Positions 17,056 through 25,488 are shown, counted from the first letter of the stretch. The stretch: DNA of 54,786 bases from a bacterium (GCA_022774755.1 JALFLK010000032.1:1-54786); one strand, 5' to 3'. Numbers and translations: made by a program. Notes: generated by a model not told the origin, from the letters alone.

Positions 17056-17400
17056 TTTTTTACTCCGGGAAGATAGGTTCATCTAATCATAAGACTTTTA
17101 TGCCCGACTTTTTACGCCGGGCATAGGTTAACCTATGCAATCCGGAGGATTGAAAATCAGAAAATATCAGATAAAAGTATATAAGCAGATGAAGTTTTTT
17201 TAGTGTTTAACTTTCGGGTACGGAAGTTATAGATTATATGAATTCTATCTGCCCGGAGCGAAAAACCCGGAGCAAAAGCAATTCCTCTGATAAAGATGTT
17301 ATAGGAAATATGCACCTTTCTGAGAGTTTAACTTTCGGGCACAGAAGTTTTAGATTGTATGAATTCTATCTACACGGAGCGAAAAACACGGAGTAAAAAT
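17056..17400. repeat. Family B repeat inserted between infB and rbfA
   Basis: A 345-bp gap inside the operon. It starts TTTTTTACTCCGGGAAGATAG at the infB stop, continues to ATGCCCGACTTTTTACGCC, and then holds the perfect 18-bp palindrome GCATAGGTTAACCTATGC (17121-17138). Two direct units follow at 17201-17275 and 17321-17400 (GTTTAACTTTCGGG, GAATTCTATCT, CGGAGCGAAAAAC-CGGAG). The final ACGGAG lies seven bases before the rbfA ATG and acts as its ribosome binding site. A weak TTGAAA (17151) with TAAAAG 16 bp on is the only promoter-like pair. Confidence 0.85.
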
Positions 17401-17784
17401 ATGGCAGGACATAGAATAGAAAGAACAACAGAAGATATAAAAAGAGAGCTGACGGCGATTTTCAGAGAGCTTAAAGACCCTCGTGTGGCAGGAGCGTTTC
17501 TTTCGATTATAAGAGTTGATTTAACAAACGACCTGTCCTACTGCACTGTGTATATCAGCGCAATGGAGGGAATGGACAGAGCGAAAGAGGCGGTAAAAGG
17601 TCTTAAATCAGCCTCGGGATTTATCCGCAGAGAGCTTGGCGCAAGACTTAGAATCCGCCACACTCCGGAGATTATTTTTAAAGCTACAGATTCAATCGAG
17701 TACAGCGCAAATATTTCAAGAATACTAAACGGACTTGATATAAAGCCCGATGATTCCGGTGAGGACGAAAATGACGATAACTGA
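17401..17784 (+). CDS. rbfA: Ribosome-binding factor A
   Basis: A 127-residue KH-fold 30S maturation factor. Diagnostic parts are HRIERTTEDIKRELTAIFRELKDPRV, the VDLTNDLSYCTVYIS strand and FIRRELGARLRIRHTPEIIFKATDSIEY. The start is ATG 17401; a longer frame from 17359 would translate repeat DNA (NSIYTERKTRSK) and is rejected. The Shine-Dalgarno ACGGAG (17388-17393) comes from the family B repeat. The gene overlaps the DHH-family gene by 14 bases. Confidence 0.95.
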   Translation: MAGHRIERTTEDIKRELTAIFRELKDPRVAGAFLSIIRVDLTNDLSYCTVYISAMEGMDRAKEAVKGLKSASGFIRRELGARLRIRHTPEIIFKATDSIEYSANISRILNGLDIKPDDSGEDENDDN

Positions 17785-18706
17785 AGTTTGTAATTTGCTT
17801 AGAGCTAACGATAATTTTGAAATTCTGACCCATGCATCACCCGACGGCGATACCTTGGGATGCGGTCATGCTCTGTGCCTTGCACTTCAGCAAATCGGCA
17901 AAAATGCAAGGGTAATCTGCGAGAGCGTTCCCGAAAAATTCGCCTACTTGAAAAAGGGCATTAAACAGCAGGAATTTATCGGGGAATATATCGTCAGCAC
18001 GGATATTGCCGCGGATTCGCTTTTGGGCGAACACGGCAAAAAATATGAGGGAAAAATAGACTTGTGCATTGACCATCACAAGTCCAATTCCGTCAGCGCA
18101 AAAAACAAATATGTTGACCCCGATTCCGCCGCCGCCTGCGAGATTATTTATGAGGTAGTAAAGGGCTTGGGGGCAGAAATAAGCACCGATATTGCAAACT
18201 GCCTTTATACAGGCACGGCAACGGATACCGGGTGCTTTAAGTTCAGCAATACAACCGCAAAAACTCACCGAATCGCCGCCGACCTTATTGAGGCAGGCTG
18301 TGATTTCAACGGCATAAATAAGGCGATGTTCGATACCAAAACAAAGGCGAGAATGGCGCTGGAGCACGCCCTTTATGATACTATGGAGTATTTTTCGGGC
18401 GGAAAAGGCGCAGTAATCTGCGTAAGCCTTGAAATGATGAAAAAACTGAACATAACAAGCGACGACATAGAGGGCGTTGAGGCTATTCCCAGAGCTATTG
18501 AGGGCGTGGAGATGGGCATTACAGTAAAAGAGAAAGAGGGCGGTTTCTGCAAGATTTCCGTGAGGACAAATGGGGAGCTTGACGCCAGTCGTTTTTGCGC
18601 CGAGTTCGGCGGAGGCGGTCATTTTGCCGCCGCAGGATGCAGTATTGACGGCGACTGCCAAAAGGTTAAGAAAACAATAATCAAAGCCGCAGAGGAGTTT
18701 ATATGA
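17771..18706 (+). CDS. nrnA: DHH/DHHA1 phosphoesterase (NrnA-like oligoribonuclease/pAp phosphatase)
   Basis: A 311-residue manganese-dependent phosphoesterase of the NrnA type, which degrades nano-RNA and removes the 3'-phosphate of pAp. Motifs in order are HASPDGDTLGCG, the DHH triad in CIDHHKSN, the central TATDTGCFKFSNT, and the C-terminal DHHA1 signature GGGGHFAAAGCSI. ATG 17771 (MTITEV) has a GGTGAGG site; a longer frame from 17750 lies wholly inside rbfA. Its stop overlaps the truB ATG by four bases. The order rbfA-nrnA-truB is standard in Firmicutes. Confidence 0.93.
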   Translation: MTITEVCNLLRANDNFEILTHASPDGDTLGCGHALCLALQQIGKNARVICESVPEKFAYLKKGIKQQEFIGEYIVSTDIAADSLLGEHGKKYEGKIDLCIDHHKSNSVSAKNKYVDPDSAAACEIIYEVVKGLGAEISTDIANCLYTGTATDTGCFKFSNTTAKTHRIAADLIEAGCDFNGINKAMFDTKTKARMALEHALYDTMEYFSGGKGAVICVSLEMMKKLNITSDDIEGVEAIPRAIEGVEMGITVKEKEGGFCKISVRTNGELDASRFCAEFGGGGHFAAAGCSIDGDCQKVKKTIIKAAEEFI

Positions 18707-19611
18707 ACGGAGTACTTGTGGTGAATAAGCCCAAGGAGTTTACTTCCTTTGACGTTGTTGCCCTTGTGCGAAAGCTGAGCGGACAGCGAAAAATCGGGCA
18801 TACAGGCACCCTCGACCCGAACGCCACAGGGGTGTTGCCCCTGCTTTTGGGCAACACAACAAAGGCTCAGGACATTATAATAAACCACGATAAGGAGTAC
18901 GAGGCGGAGTTCCGTCTTGGGTTTACAAGCGACACCCTTGATGTTTGGGGAAATGTCAGGGAGTGTTCGGACAAACAAATATCCCGTGAGGATATTGAAA
19001 AAATCATACCCGATTTCACAGGAAAAATTCAGCAGATACCGCCTATGTTTTCGGCAGTTCAAAAGGACGGAAAGCGACTTTATGACCTTGCCCGTCAGGG
19101 GATTGAGGTTGAGCGTCAGCCCAGAGAGGTTACTGTTTACAGCCTTGCGCTTACGAATTTTGACGAGAGAACTCAGACAGGGGCGTTGAAAATAAAATGC
19201 TCCAAGGGTACATATGTAAGGACGCTGATTGACGATATAGGAAGAGTCCTTGAATGCGGCGGCATTATGACAGCGCTTAACCGCACCAATGCCTGCGGAT
19301 ATTGTCTTGATGATGCGCTCACCCTCCAACAGATAAAAAGCCTTGCTGAAAATCATCGGCTGGAGGAAAAATTGTTCTCCACAGAGAGCTTGTTCGGCGA
19401 ATACAAAAGCATTACGGTGACTCAGGCGCAGGCAAGGCGTTTTTTAAACGGCGGCGCCCTTGATATTTCGAGAACCGCATTGGCTAAGGGATGTAACGAT
19501 AAAGAAATTTTCCGTGTAAATGACAGGGAAAAGGGCTTTTTGGGATTAGGTCAAACCGACCTAAATACAAATCAGCTGAAGATTTACAAAAATTTTACTC
19601 CGGGCAGATAG
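18703..19611 (+). CDS. truB: tRNA pseudouridine(55) synthase TruB
   Basis: A 302-residue enzyme that makes pseudouridine 55 in the tRNA T-loop. It has GVLVVNKPKEFTSFDVV at the start, the catalytic Asp in HTGTLDPNATGVLPLLLG, then KEYEAEFRLGFTSDT, PPMFSAVQKDGKRLYDLARQG and the CSKGTYVRTLIDDIG block, with a short C-terminal domain. ATG overlaps the preceding stop (ATGA). The last residues FTPGR and the stop are encoded by the first bases of a family B repeat (TTTACTCCGGGCAGATAG), so the tail has been replaced or extended. ribF, which usually follows, is absent here. Confidence 0.96.
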   Translation: MNGVLVVNKPKEFTSFDVVALVRKLSGQRKIGHTGTLDPNATGVLPLLLGNTTKAQDIIINHDKEYEAEFRLGFTSDTLDVWGNVRECSDKQISREDIEKIIPDFTGKIQQIPPMFSAVQKDGKRLYDLARQGIEVERQPREVTVYSLALTNFDERTQTGALKIKCSKGTYVRTLIDDIGRVLECGGIMTALNRTNACGYCLDDALTLQQIKSLAENHRLEEKLFSTESLFGEYKSITVTQAQARRFLNGGALDISRTALAKGCNDKEIFRVNDREKGFLGLGQTDLNTNQLKIYKNFTPGR

Positions 19612-19856
19612 CTTCATCAATTCCGAAAAACAAAAGTTCCCGACCGTTAAACACTAATCAGCGTTTGACGGTCGGGTATTTTAATTTTATGGTTATATGC
19701 ATTTGTCTGCATAGAGCAATAAGCTCAGACCTTTGAGGAGAAATTAACAGTCGGGAGTTTAAGGTTTATTATTAGATACATCTGTCTGCCCGGAGTAAAA
19801 AAACGGTCGGGGACTTTTGTTTTCGGAATTGATGAAGCTGTCTACACGGAGCGAAA
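19593..19856. repeat. Family B repeat with long inverted arms between truB and spoVAE
   Basis: Left arm 19598-19650 and right arm 19803-19853 are inverted complements over about 50 bp with few differences. Shared core pieces are CTTCATCAATTCCGAAAA and ACAAAAGT-CCCGACCGT. Inside, 19639-19652 pairs with 19663-19676 as a 14-bp hairpin (CCCGACCGTT/GACGGTCGGG), and another unit lies at 19745-19800. Both outer ends read TTT-CTCCG and abut the two convergent stop codons. Confidence 0.9.
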
Positions 19857-20213
19857 TTAACGTTTGCTTTGGGGCTTTGTGAATATTGCCGCAATGAGGG
19901 AAAAAATAACGGCGGCAGAAATTCCTGCGGCGGCGGCAGTCAGTCCGCCTGTTAAAATTCCGAGAAAACCGTCCTGCATAATGGCTTCTCTTACGCCTTC
20001 TGTCATCAGATACCCGAATCCCGATAAAGGCACGGTTGCGCCTGCGCCTGCAAATTTTGCCAAAGGCTCGTAAAGCCCGACGGCACCCAGAACTACGCCT
20101 GCCACAACATAGCCTGTTAAAATTCTTGCAGGGGTCAGTTTTGTTTTGTCAATGAGAATTTGTCCCACAACGCAAATTAGACCGCCTACTATAAACGCCC
20201 ACAAATATTCCAA
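19857..20213 (-). CDS. spoVAE: Stage V sporulation protein AE (SpoVAE)
   Basis: A 118-residue membrane protein matching SpoVAE (SpoVAEb) from its normal first residues: EYLWAFIVGGLICVVGQ, then IDKTKLTPARILTGYVVAGVVLG, LYEPLAKFAGAGATVPLSGFGY and GILTGGLTAAAAGISAAVIF. SpoVA proteins move dipicolinic acid into and out of the spore core. The start chosen is TTG at 20213, eight bases after AAAGGAG; the longer frame upstream has no family similarity. spoVAC and spoVAD, its usual neighbours, are missing, so it is an orphan. A possible sigma-G-like element (GGTATA with AATAATA 17 bp on) lies upstream, but this is weak. It suggests a spore former or a recent descendant of one. Confidence 0.92.
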   Translation of the reverse strand: MEYLWAFIVGGLICVVGQILIDKTKLTPARILTGYVVAGVVLGAVGLYEPLAKFAGAGATVPLSGFGYLMTEGVREAIMQDGFLGILTGGLTAAAAGISAAVIFSLIAAIFTKPQSKR

Positions 20214-20260
20214 GCTGATCGCTCCTTTGACCTGTTTTGTTAAAAAACCGCTGAAAAACC

Positions 20261-20280
20261 ACGGTTTAATCGGTGTTTCC
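20261..20280. repeat. Solo family A terminal repeat
   Basis: The 20 bases ending gtgtttcc match 122-141 at 18 positions (acgGtttaatcGgtgtttcc against acgatttaatcagtgtttcc). No other part of the element is evident around it. It lies just upstream of spoVAE and may be a decayed end. Confidence 0.4.
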
Positions 20281-20488
20281 TTAATATTATTTTGTAAAAT
20301 CTGAAAAATATACCGAAAAATCAAAATTTATGTGATGGTTTTATGAATTTTTGTGAGAAGTTTTTGATTTTTAAAATAAACCCTCTCTTTTTTTCTTAAT
20401 TTATTGTATAATAGGTACGATATTATGTTAAGTTTAGCCTAATCGGCGTTTTAAGCTTTTCAATTAAATTAACGAAGGAGTGAACCCC

Positions 20489-21451
20489 ATGGTTGAGGTT
20501 AAAAACCTTACAAAGAGGTTTGGCGGTATTAAAGCGGTAGATGATATCACTTTTACTGCAAACGACGGTGAAATCCTGGGCTTTTTGGGACCTAACGGCG
20601 CAGGAAAATCCACAACTATGAATATGATTACCGGCTACATATCCTCCACAAGCGGAACGGTAACTATCGACGGCTATGATATTCTTGAAAACCCAAAAGA
20701 GGCAAAATCAAGAATAGGCTATCTGCCTGAAATACCACCGCTTTATGTTGATATGACGGTGAGAAAGTACCTTGAATTTATGTTTGACCTGAAAAAAGTC
20801 TCCCTGCCTAAAGTTGAGCATATTTCTGAGGTTATGAATCTGGTGGGCTTAACAGCGGTTCAGGATCGAATTATCAAGCATCTTTCAAAGGGTTACAAAC
20901 AGCGTGTGGGATTTGCTCAGGCGCTTTTGGGCAATCCGCCGGTTTTGATTCTTGACGAGCCTACTGTGGGACTTGACCCGAAGCAGATAATTGAAATCAG
21001 AAATCTGATTAAGAGCCTTGGAAAAAAGCACACGGTTATTTTCTCCTCCCACGTATTGTCTGAAATATCGGCAACCTGCGACAGAATAATAGTTATTTCA
21101 AACGGAAAACTGGTTGCAGACGCAAAAACCTCGGAGCTTTCTTCGTCAATTTCGGGAGAGCAGAAGCTTGCTCTGGAGATTGAGGGAACTCAGAGCGTAG
21201 TTTTGAACGGACTTAAAAATATTCCGGGCGTTATCAGAGTTAAGAAGCTCAGGGATTTAAACGAATCTTTGGGACGATATGTCGTTGAATATCAAAACGG
21301 AATAGATATTCGCCGAGAGGTGTTTAACGCAATGGCACGCAACAACTGCACGATTCTGGATATGCAAAGCGGAAACGAAACCCTTGAAGAAGCGTTCCTC
21401 AAGCTTGTAACCCAGGATCAAACACAAAAATCGACAGGAGGAAGAAAATAA
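20489..21451 (+). CDS. ABC transporter ATP-binding protein (GldA/CcmA-like)
   Basis: A 320-residue ATPase of an ABC-2 type exporter. Walker A is GPNGAGKST (about 37-45), the Q-loop region GYLPEIPPLYVDMTVRKYLEF, the signature LSKGYKQRVGFAQAL, Walker B VLILDEPTVGLD and the switch His in SSHVL. An extra C-terminal domain of about 100 residues (ALEIEGTQSVVLNGLKNIPGVI) is typical of GldA-like proteins. ATG 20489 is eight bases after AAGGAG; an in-frame GTG at 20480 is too close to that site. A TATAAT lies at 20407-20412. Its stop shares one base with the next ATG. It works with the following three genes. Confidence 0.93.
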   Translation: MVEVKNLTKRFGGIKAVDDITFTANDGEILGFLGPNGAGKSTTMNMITGYISSTSGTVTIDGYDILENPKEAKSRIGYLPEIPPLYVDMTVRKYLEFMFDLKKVSLPKVEHISEVMNLVGLTAVQDRIIKHLSKGYKQRVGFAQALLGNPPVLILDEPTVGLDPKQIIEIRNLIKSLGKKHTVIFSSHVLSEISATCDRIIVISNGKLVADAKTSELSSSISGEQKLALEIEGTQSVVLNGLKNIPGVIRVKKLRDLNESLGRYVVEYQNGIDIRREVFNAMARNNCTILDMQSGNETLEEAFLKLVTQDQTQKSTGGRK

Positions 21452-22155
21452 TGGGTGCAATACTTAAGCGTGAACTGGGAGCGTATTTCAACTCGGCGAT
21501 AGCCTATGTTGTTATGGCGGTTTTCTTCTTTTTCTCGGGTTACTTTTTCTTTGGCATATGCCTTGTAAACGATACTGCAAATTTGGGATATGTTTACGGC
21601 AATATGTTTGTTATTATACTTTTCCTTACTCCGATTATTGCAATGAAAAGCTTCAGCGAAGAAAAAAAGCAAAAGACAGACCAGGCTTTGCTCACCTCTC
21701 CTGCTAATCTTTTTCAGATTGTAATGGGCAAATTCTTGGGCGCATTTATTCTTTACGCAATTTGCTGTTCGATTTTTCTTTTGTACGCTTTAATAATCTC
21801 TTTCTTTACAATGCCGGAATGGTCGGTTATCCTCTGCACAACAGTGGGAATTTTGCTTTTGGGCGGAGCGCTTCTGGCAATAGATATATTTATCTCTGCT
21901 TTAACCGAAAGTCAGGTTATCGCCGCCGTTGCAGGCTTTGCGATAGGACTTTTGATTTACCTTATGGAGGTTCTCATTTCAAATCTCCCCTTTGAATGGA
22001 TGAAGGACGCTCTTCAGTCCGTAAACTTCCTTAATTATTATGAGAACTTTACCTACGGAATTTTGAATGTTGCAGACGTAGTATTTTTCTTGAGCATTAT
22101 CGGATTGTTTATATTCTTGACTATCCGTGTTTTTGAAAAGAAACGGTGGAGCTAA
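21451..22155 (+). CDS. ABC-2 type permease (GldF-like)
   Basis: A 234-residue integral membrane protein with about six hydrophobic helices. The opening ILKRELGAYFNSAIAYVVMAVFFFFSGYFFF and FLTPIIAMKSFSEEKKQKTDQALLTSPANLFQIVMGKFLGAF are the usual signature of GldF-type ABC-2 permeases. It is probably the membrane channel for the ATPase encoded just upstream. The substrate of this cassette is not established outside Bacteroidetes gliding systems, where GldFG serve gliding and secretion. Start ATG 21451 follows an AGGAGG site in the tail of the ATPase gene. Confidence 0.9.
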   Translation: MGAILKRELGAYFNSAIAYVVMAVFFFFSGYFFFGICLVNDTANLGYVYGNMFVIILFLTPIIAMKSFSEEKKQKTDQALLTSPANLFQIVMGKFLGAFILYAICCSIFLLYALIISFFTMPEWSVILCTTVGILLLGGALLAIDIFISALTESQVIAAVAGFAIGLLIYLMEVLISNLPFEWMKDALQSVNFLNYYENFTYGILNVADVVFFLSIIGLFIFLTIRVFEKKRWS

Positions 22156-22170
22156 GGAGGGAATTATACA

Positions 22171-23715
22171 ATGAATAAAGATAATAAAAACACACAGATA
22201 AATACAGCAGAGCAGTCAAAGCCGGCTGAAAAGGCAAATAAATCCGGCAAGGGCGGCTTTAAGGCTTTTATGAAGTCAAGAAAAACAAAGCACGGTACAG
22301 CCGCCGTTATTATTGTTGCGGTTGTTCTGGCGGCAGTTATAGTTCTCAATATAGTATGTTCTCTGCTTGTGGACCGTTTTCCGGCTCTTTCGTTTGATTT
22401 AACGGCAAATCAGGTTTACGGTTTGCAGGACGACACAAAAGACTATATCACCCACCTTGAAAAGGATATAACCATTTATCCCCTTTCTACGGAGGATAAA
22501 TTCACTTCAAACGGAGAGTATTTTGTTCAGGCTGATAAGTTCCTCAAAAGTATGGAGAGCCTGTCAGGTCACGTTAAGGTAAAATACACCGACCTTACTC
22601 AAAACCCAACCTTTACCACTGCATATGAAAATATTGACTGGACACAGACAAACTATGTGTTCCTTGTTGAATGCGGAGAAAATTACAGGGTTCTCACCAT
22701 TGACGATTGCTTTGAGTACGACCAGCAGTCCTACTATTATTACGGCAGTTATTCATTTACAGGCTCAAAGGTTGAGCAGGCGCTTGTAACCGCAATACTT
22801 AATGTTACAACCGACGATAAGCCCATTGTAGATTTTATTACAGGCAATTCCGAGGTTGATTCAAAGGGACTTAAAAACCTGCTGGAGTCTAACGCATATC
22901 AGATTAACGAGGTTTCTCTCACAACCTCACAGCTTGAGGACGGCGCAACGGTTGCAGTGCTTTTTGCTCCTGCCGTTGACCTTGACCTTTCTGCTGTTGA
23001 AAAAATTGAAACATGGCTTGAAAACGGCGGAGATTACGGAAAATCCCTTATTTATGTTGCTAATTACAATGTTCAGGATACTCCCAACATTGATTCTCTC
23101 CTTGAAAAATGGGGAATGAAAATGAGCAACGGACTTCTGTTTGAAACCGACAGAAACTTCCTTGTTACAAACAACCCCTTTATCTCTCTTACAGACTACA
23201 ACGAAGTGTTTACCGAGGGGCTTAAAAACTCATCAATTCCCTGTGTTTCATCGTTCACAAGAGGAATAGACATTACAGACGAAGAAAAGGCAACGCCTAT
23301 GCTCAAGTCATCGTCGTCTTCCTGCATACTGCCTTATTCGGAGCAGGAAAACACAGACTGGGATTATAAGAGCGCAATTACAGGCGAGCCTCTTAACGCT
23401 GCTGTAAAATCAACTCAAAAGAACACCGACGAAGTGGCTTCCAACGTACTTGTATTCGGCTCATACGAAATGTTCTCCGAAAGCGTGCTGGCCTACAACA
23501 GCTACAACAACTCGGCGTTCTTCGTAAACGCCGTTAATACCCTTGCCGACAGAGATAATGTGGGAATTACAATCGAGGGCAAGTCTATGGACAGCGCCAC
23601 CCTGGGAATTGATGTGGGCACTCAGGCAGTACTTATGGTGCTCCTTGTAATTGTAATACCGCTTGCTGTTTTGGCGGCAGGACTGGTTATCTGGATTCGC
23701 AGGAGGAACAGGTAA
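22171..23715 (+). CDS. GldG-like ABC transporter auxiliary protein
   Basis: A 514-residue protein with a charged cytoplasmic head (about 1-45), one helix (TAAVIIVAVVLAAVIVLNIVCSLLVD), a large extracytoplasmic domain and a C-terminal helix followed by RRRNR. The outside part has the features of the GldG family (DLTANQVYGLQDDTKDYI, ITIYPLSTEDKF, VDFITGNSEVDSKGLKNLLE, LIYVANYN). The family is a non-catalytic partner of GldF permeases. It lies between permease and DUF4340 genes, 15 bp after the former and one base overlapping the latter. Confidence 0.88.
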   Translation: MNKDNKNTQINTAEQSKPAEKANKSGKGGFKAFMKSRKTKHGTAAVIIVAVVLAAVIVLNIVCSLLVDRFPALSFDLTANQVYGLQDDTKDYITHLEKDITIYPLSTEDKFTSNGEYFVQADKFLKSMESLSGHVKVKYTDLTQNPTFTTAYENIDWTQTNYVFLVECGENYRVLTIDDCFEYDQQSYYYYGSYSFTGSKVEQALVTAILNVTTDDKPIVDFITGNSEVDSKGLKNLLESNAYQINEVSLTTSQLEDGATVAVLFAPAVDLDLSAVEKIETWLENGGDYGKSLIYVANYNVQDTPNIDSLLEKWGMKMSNGLLFETDRNFLVTNNPFISLTDYNEVFTEGLKNSSIPCVSSFTRGIDITDEEKATPMLKSSSSSCILPYSEQENTDWDYKSAITGEPLNAAVKSTQKNTDEVASNVLVFGSYEMFSESVLAYNSYNNSAFFVNAVNTLADRDNVGITIEGKSMDSATLGIDVGTQAVLMVLLVIVIPLAVLAAGLVIWIRRRNR

Positions 23716-25274
23716 TGAAAAAGAATAAGAAGTATATAATTATTGCTGTTGCGGCTCTTGTTGTGCTTGTGGGCGCACTGCTTGCGCTTATATTCTGGCC
23801 TAAGGGCGAGGACGACCCCAACAGCCATATTGATAACGGCACAGAACTAACAACTTCGGTCGATGAAAACGGTATTCATCAGGCGTCCCTTGTTCTTAAC
23901 GAAAAGGGAGAGCTGGACCGCAACAGCTACGGCACTTTGCTTTCTTACGCTCCGGCAGACATTAGCACTATCGATGTAAGCAACACAAGCGGAAGCTATC
24001 AGATTACATCCTACACTCCCACATCAACAGACGAAGAGGGCGATACTATAACCGAGTCTACCCAGTACACCCTTGTGGGATTTGAGGATTTTCAGCTTCA
24101 GACAGGCAAACCCGACGCAGTTGCAAACAATGTTGCTTCTCTTGAGTTTACAAGCGTTGCAAGCGTTGACGGAAAAATCGCTTCCGACTTCGGCTTTGAC
24201 AGTCCCCGTTCAACGGCGACCGTGACCTACAACGACGGTACAAAGGCGGTTATTACCGTAGGAGCAGAGGCACCTGCCGGCGCAGGCTCATATGTTAAAT
24301 TCGGCAGCGGAGAGCCAATTTACCTTGTACAGGATTCTGCGGTTGAGGCTTTGCTTTATAACATTAACGACCTTATTTCGCTTACAATTAACGATTCTGT
24401 TCCGTCGGGAGTTGACAGCAACCCTGATTCGGTTACATTAAGCGGAACAAATTTTGCCGATGAAGTTCAGTTTGTCAAGAACACAGACGGCACAAACTCA
24501 GCTTCATATGTACTTACAAAGCCCAATGAGCTTGTTGCAGACGAAAACAAAACAAGCCTTGTTACCGGCGCTCTGAGAGGACTGTATGCGGAGTCGGTGG
24601 CTTATGTTAATCCCACACAAGAGCAAATCAGCGCCTGCGGTCTTGACAACCCTGCGGCTCGTGTAGTTGCTGAGTTTGAGGATACTACCATAGATTTATC
24701 AGCCTCTGCGCCCGATTCCGAGGGCAAAGTTACTCTTATGTCAAACGGCGGAAAAGTAATCTACCGTATGGCAAGCGCAAATCTGCCTTGGTCAACCATC
24801 AAGTACGAGGATCTCATTTCGTCCTATGTGCTGAATCCTACCTTAGTGGCGGTTAAGCAAATGGTTGTAAACGACGGTTCTAAGGATTACACATTCGAGA
24901 TTTCCAGCAAGGTTTCTAACTCCACCGACAGCAACGGTTCCGAAACTACCACGACGGAAACAACCGTAAACTGCGGTGCGCTGAATTTAACAACAGAATA
25001 TTTCAGCACCTATTTCCAAAATCTTGCTTATACCGAAAAGGTTGAAAAAACAGCGTCCTCACCGTCAGGCTCACCCTCGCTTACAATTACCTATTCTTAC
25101 AACGATAAGAATTCAGAGGATGTTGTCAGTTACTACCCGTCTTCTTCGGGCAAATTTATAGCCGTTGTAAACGGTACGGCTGTGGGCACGGTATATCAGA
25201 GCAGAATCAACAAGCTGATTGCTCAGACTTCGCAGATTGCTTCGGACGAATCAGTAGAAACAATCACAACCTGA
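23715..25274 (+). CDS. DUF4340 domain membrane-anchored protein
   Basis: A 519-residue protein with an N-terminal membrane anchor (YIIIAVAALVVLVGALLALIFW) and an extracytoplasmic region rich in Ser, Thr, Asp and Asn. DUF4340-like segments occur in it: FGFDSPRSTATVTYNDGTKAVITVGAEAPAGAGSYVKFGSGEPIYLVQ and later a second related stretch (ACGLDNPAARVVAEFEDTTIDL). DUF4340 genes regularly follow GldG-like genes in Clostridia and other phyla, and the function is unknown. The stop TGA (25272-25274) is followed immediately by a family B repeat. Confidence 0.85.
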   Translation: MKKNKKYIIIAVAALVVLVGALLALIFWPKGEDDPNSHIDNGTELTTSVDENGIHQASLVLNEKGELDRNSYGTLLSYAPADISTIDVSNTSGSYQITSYTPTSTDEEGDTITESTQYTLVGFEDFQLQTGKPDAVANNVASLEFTSVASVDGKIASDFGFDSPRSTATVTYNDGTKAVITVGAEAPAGAGSYVKFGSGEPIYLVQDSAVEALLYNINDLISLTINDSVPSGVDSNPDSVTLSGTNFADEVQFVKNTDGTNSASYVLTKPNELVADENKTSLVTGALRGLYAESVAYVNPTQEQISACGLDNPAARVVAEFEDTTIDLSASAPDSEGKVTLMSNGGKVIYRMASANLPWSTIKYEDLISSYVLNPTLVAVKQMVVNDGSKDYTFEISSKVSNSTDSNGSETTTTETTVNCGALNLTTEYFSTYFQNLAYTEKVEKTASSPSGSPSLTITYSYNDKNSEDVVSYYPSSSGKFIAVVNGTAVGTVYQSRINKLIAQTSQIASDESVETITT

Positions 25275-25455
25275 TTTTTTGCTCCGAGTTTTTCGCTCCG
25301 AGCAGACAGTGTCATCTAATCAGATAACTTCTGTTCCCGACCACTTGTCCACCAAAAGTGGCTAAAACGGATTTTCTTCCGAGTTTTTCGCTCCGGTTTT
25401 TTGCTCCGGGCAGACAGTGTTATCTAATTAGCAAACTTCAATCCCCGACCGTTAG
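25275..25455. repeat. Family B repeat after the DUF4340 gene
   Basis: Two units in the same sense. The first, from 25275, reads TTTTTTGCTCCGAG, then GCAGACAGTGTCATCTAATCAG and TTCTGTTCCCGACCACTTG. The second, from about 25372, reads TTCCGAGTTTTTCGCTCCGG, then GCAGACAGTGTTATCTAATTAG and AATCCCCGACCGTTAGG. A short hairpin (CCACTTg / caaaAGTGG) lies between. It begins at the base after the DUF4340 stop. Confidence 0.85.
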
Positions 25456-25488
25456 GCAAACAAAAAATAAGTATATAAATTAAAATTT

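Noticed and set aside
17359..17400. Longer rbfA reading frame starting at 17359
   Set aside because: The added residues are translated repeat DNA, and the repeat's GGAG is placed for the ATG at 17401.
17837..18661. 274-codon minus-strand frame opposite the DHH gene
   Set aside because: It is a shadow of a well-supported phosphoesterase gene.
20214..20324. N-terminal extension of SpoVAE to 20324
   Set aside because: The extra 37 residues have no family similarity and include a family A end; TTG 20213 has a good site and gives the family N-terminus.
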